In this document: piece by piece, positions 63,190 through 64,000 of the stretch | Numbering within the stretch: position 1 is the stretch's first letter | Layout of the letters: each line of letters begins with the position of its first letter | NCBI GenBank assembly: GCA_031216915.1 | Contig: CM062288.1 | Coordinates: forward strand, 176,369,919-176,433,918 | DNA length: 64,000 bases | From: Pictodentalium vernedei | Lineage: Eukaryota > Mollusca > Scaphopoda > Dentaliida > Dentaliidae | Direction of reading: 5' to 3' | Program-made: the position numbers and the translations under genes | The notes under the pieces: model-generated | Seen by the model: only the letters and a program-made list of their open reading frames with translations | The model's database searches: none | What the model was told of the DNA's origin: nothing

Positions 63190-63545
63190 AAAAAAGGCTG
63201 GAGGGCCAAGGACATAAAGGAAAATCCAATAAGCTCAATTATATATACAGGAATATCCCCTCAAGGAGAAAAGGTGAGAAAGGATTTACATATGTCTTTC
63301 TTATTTATTAGAAATAAGAAAGACACAACACCAACCAGATAATTGAGCAGTATATCATCTATAATTCTCTATTAACATCCAGTATAACCCATTATACTAA
63401 TTTAATAAAGGAAGCCAATAAATATAGATAGACCAGAGAAAGAGACTCTTTATACTCATTTAAAAGTGTCCAAGGATTGTATATTAACGCTCGTATGACA
63501 CGTTACATATACAAATGCTTCACACCCGAGCTACACTTTAAAAAT

Positions 63546-63838
63546 CGCGACATCGACGCCGTAGCTGCGATGGGTGGTGCAATTTCACAAAATTCTAAGT
63601 TCATCAAGGGTCATAACTCCAAGAAAAATATTTGGAACAACACATGCATTGAACAGTGGCTAGACATCAAAAAGATACACTTACATGCCAAATATAAAGT
63701 CATTCCATCAAGCATTTCAAAGATTATTGAGTTTTGAAACTCGTTGGTCACAGACAAACTCGTTGGTCACAGACAGACCGACCGACCGACAGACAGACCG
63801 ACATTGCCACTTATAGAGCTGCTAGTCGCAGCTAATAA
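63546..63838 (+). mobile_element. Short repeat element with (GACC)n and AGCTGC-TAGTC-GCAGCT hairpin
   Basis: Interrupts the 3' UTR of copy 9 in the sequence ACTTTAAAAAT...TAAAAATATTAC; TAAAAAT flanks both sides, either as a 7-bp duplication or by chance. Starts TCGCGACATCGACGCC; the tail has (GACCGACC)n (63771-63800), a hairpin (63817-63833) and GCTAATAAAA. Confidence 0.6.
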
Positions 63839-64000
63839 AAATATTACATAAATGAGATATATATTAGCTTTACACTTTAAAACCATTCCAGTACCGACTC
63901 GGAATTACTGATATCAGAGGAGGAATTCCCTTGCTTTTCACTATAAAGCCGGTGATATAAGGGAAAACCTCCCCCCCCCCTTCCCCTTACTCTGGGTCAA

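Larger units (their letters stand above)
62381..64000 (-). mobile_element. DIRS copy 9 (subfamily C): 3' end, continues beyond the window
   Basis: Right end ATGAAAAAAAATTAAAG at 62381, inside ORF1 of copy 8. Then ITR (with CTGTGCATGCGCAG), ICR 62682-62773 and 3' UTR through the window end (CCCCTTACTCTGGGTCAA). Two array-type elements were inserted into its 3' UTR (62781-63189 and 63546-63838). The coding region lies to the right of the window. Confidence 0.85.

Overview
The window is eukaryotic, animal-type DNA: AT-rich, packed with interspersed repeats, with a tRNA-derived SINE and at most one recognisable host exon. Tandem core repeats ending in short (GACG)n-like microsatellites and a hairpin resemble the pearl/Helitron-type repeats of bivalves, so a lophotrochozoan, most likely a bivalve mollusc, is my best guess (an inference, not proof).

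The dominant content is one family of DIRS-type tyrosine-recombinase retrotransposons, in ten copies or pieces: copy 1 (1-3851, minus, cut by the window edge), 1b (3852-4389, minus), 2 (5420-12555, plus), 3 (16549-27370, minus, interrupted), 4 (28305-35336, minus), 5 (37868-45396, minus), 6 (47851-~48740, minus, relic), 7 (50374-57495, minus), 8 (59847-62380, minus, relic) and 9 (62381-64000, minus, cut by the window edge). A complete copy is about 7.1 kb. In order it carries a left inverted terminal repeat, a ~0.9 kb leader, an ORF1/Gag-like gene with an N-terminal Cys-rich module and an RS/RG-rich tail, a reverse transcriptase-RNase H-methyltransferase-like ORF, a tyrosine recombinase (YR) ORF in another frame, a 3' UTR, an internal complementary region (ICR) that joins the complements of the two element ends, and a right inverted terminal repeat. 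Copies 1 and 7 form subfamily A, copies 2, 4 and 5 subfamily B, copies 1b, 3 and 9 (probably 8) subfamily C; copy 6 is older still. No copy has all genes intact. The recombinase domain is uninterrupted in copies 4, 5 and 7, and RT-RNase H is uninterrupted in copy 5.

Other mobile DNA is nested in and around the DIRS copies. A 3,500-bp DNA transposon (18337-21836) with ~190-bp terminal inverted repeats and an apparent ATA target duplication interrupts copy 3. It encodes a protein with FEN1/XPG-like (PIN-like) nuclease motifs followed by a tesmin/TSO1-type CXC cysteine domain; I know of no named transposase class for it, and it is the best candidate for an undescribed system. TTAA-flanked MITEs lie at 5241-5419 plus 12556-12618 (split by DIRS copy 2) and at 24715-24957. 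A SINE with target duplications lies at 44570-44939. Several tandem-repeat elements share a microsatellite-hairpin-AGCTAA 3' end (13061-15796, 35778-37867 plus 45397-45783, 45970-46757, 48741-50373 plus 57496-57697, 57698-58906, 63546-63838).

The only likely host coding sequence is an 82-bp ankyrin-repeat exon on the minus strand at 27637-27718, with good splice sites, between DIRS copies 3 and 4. The remaining unique stretches show no gene I can support.
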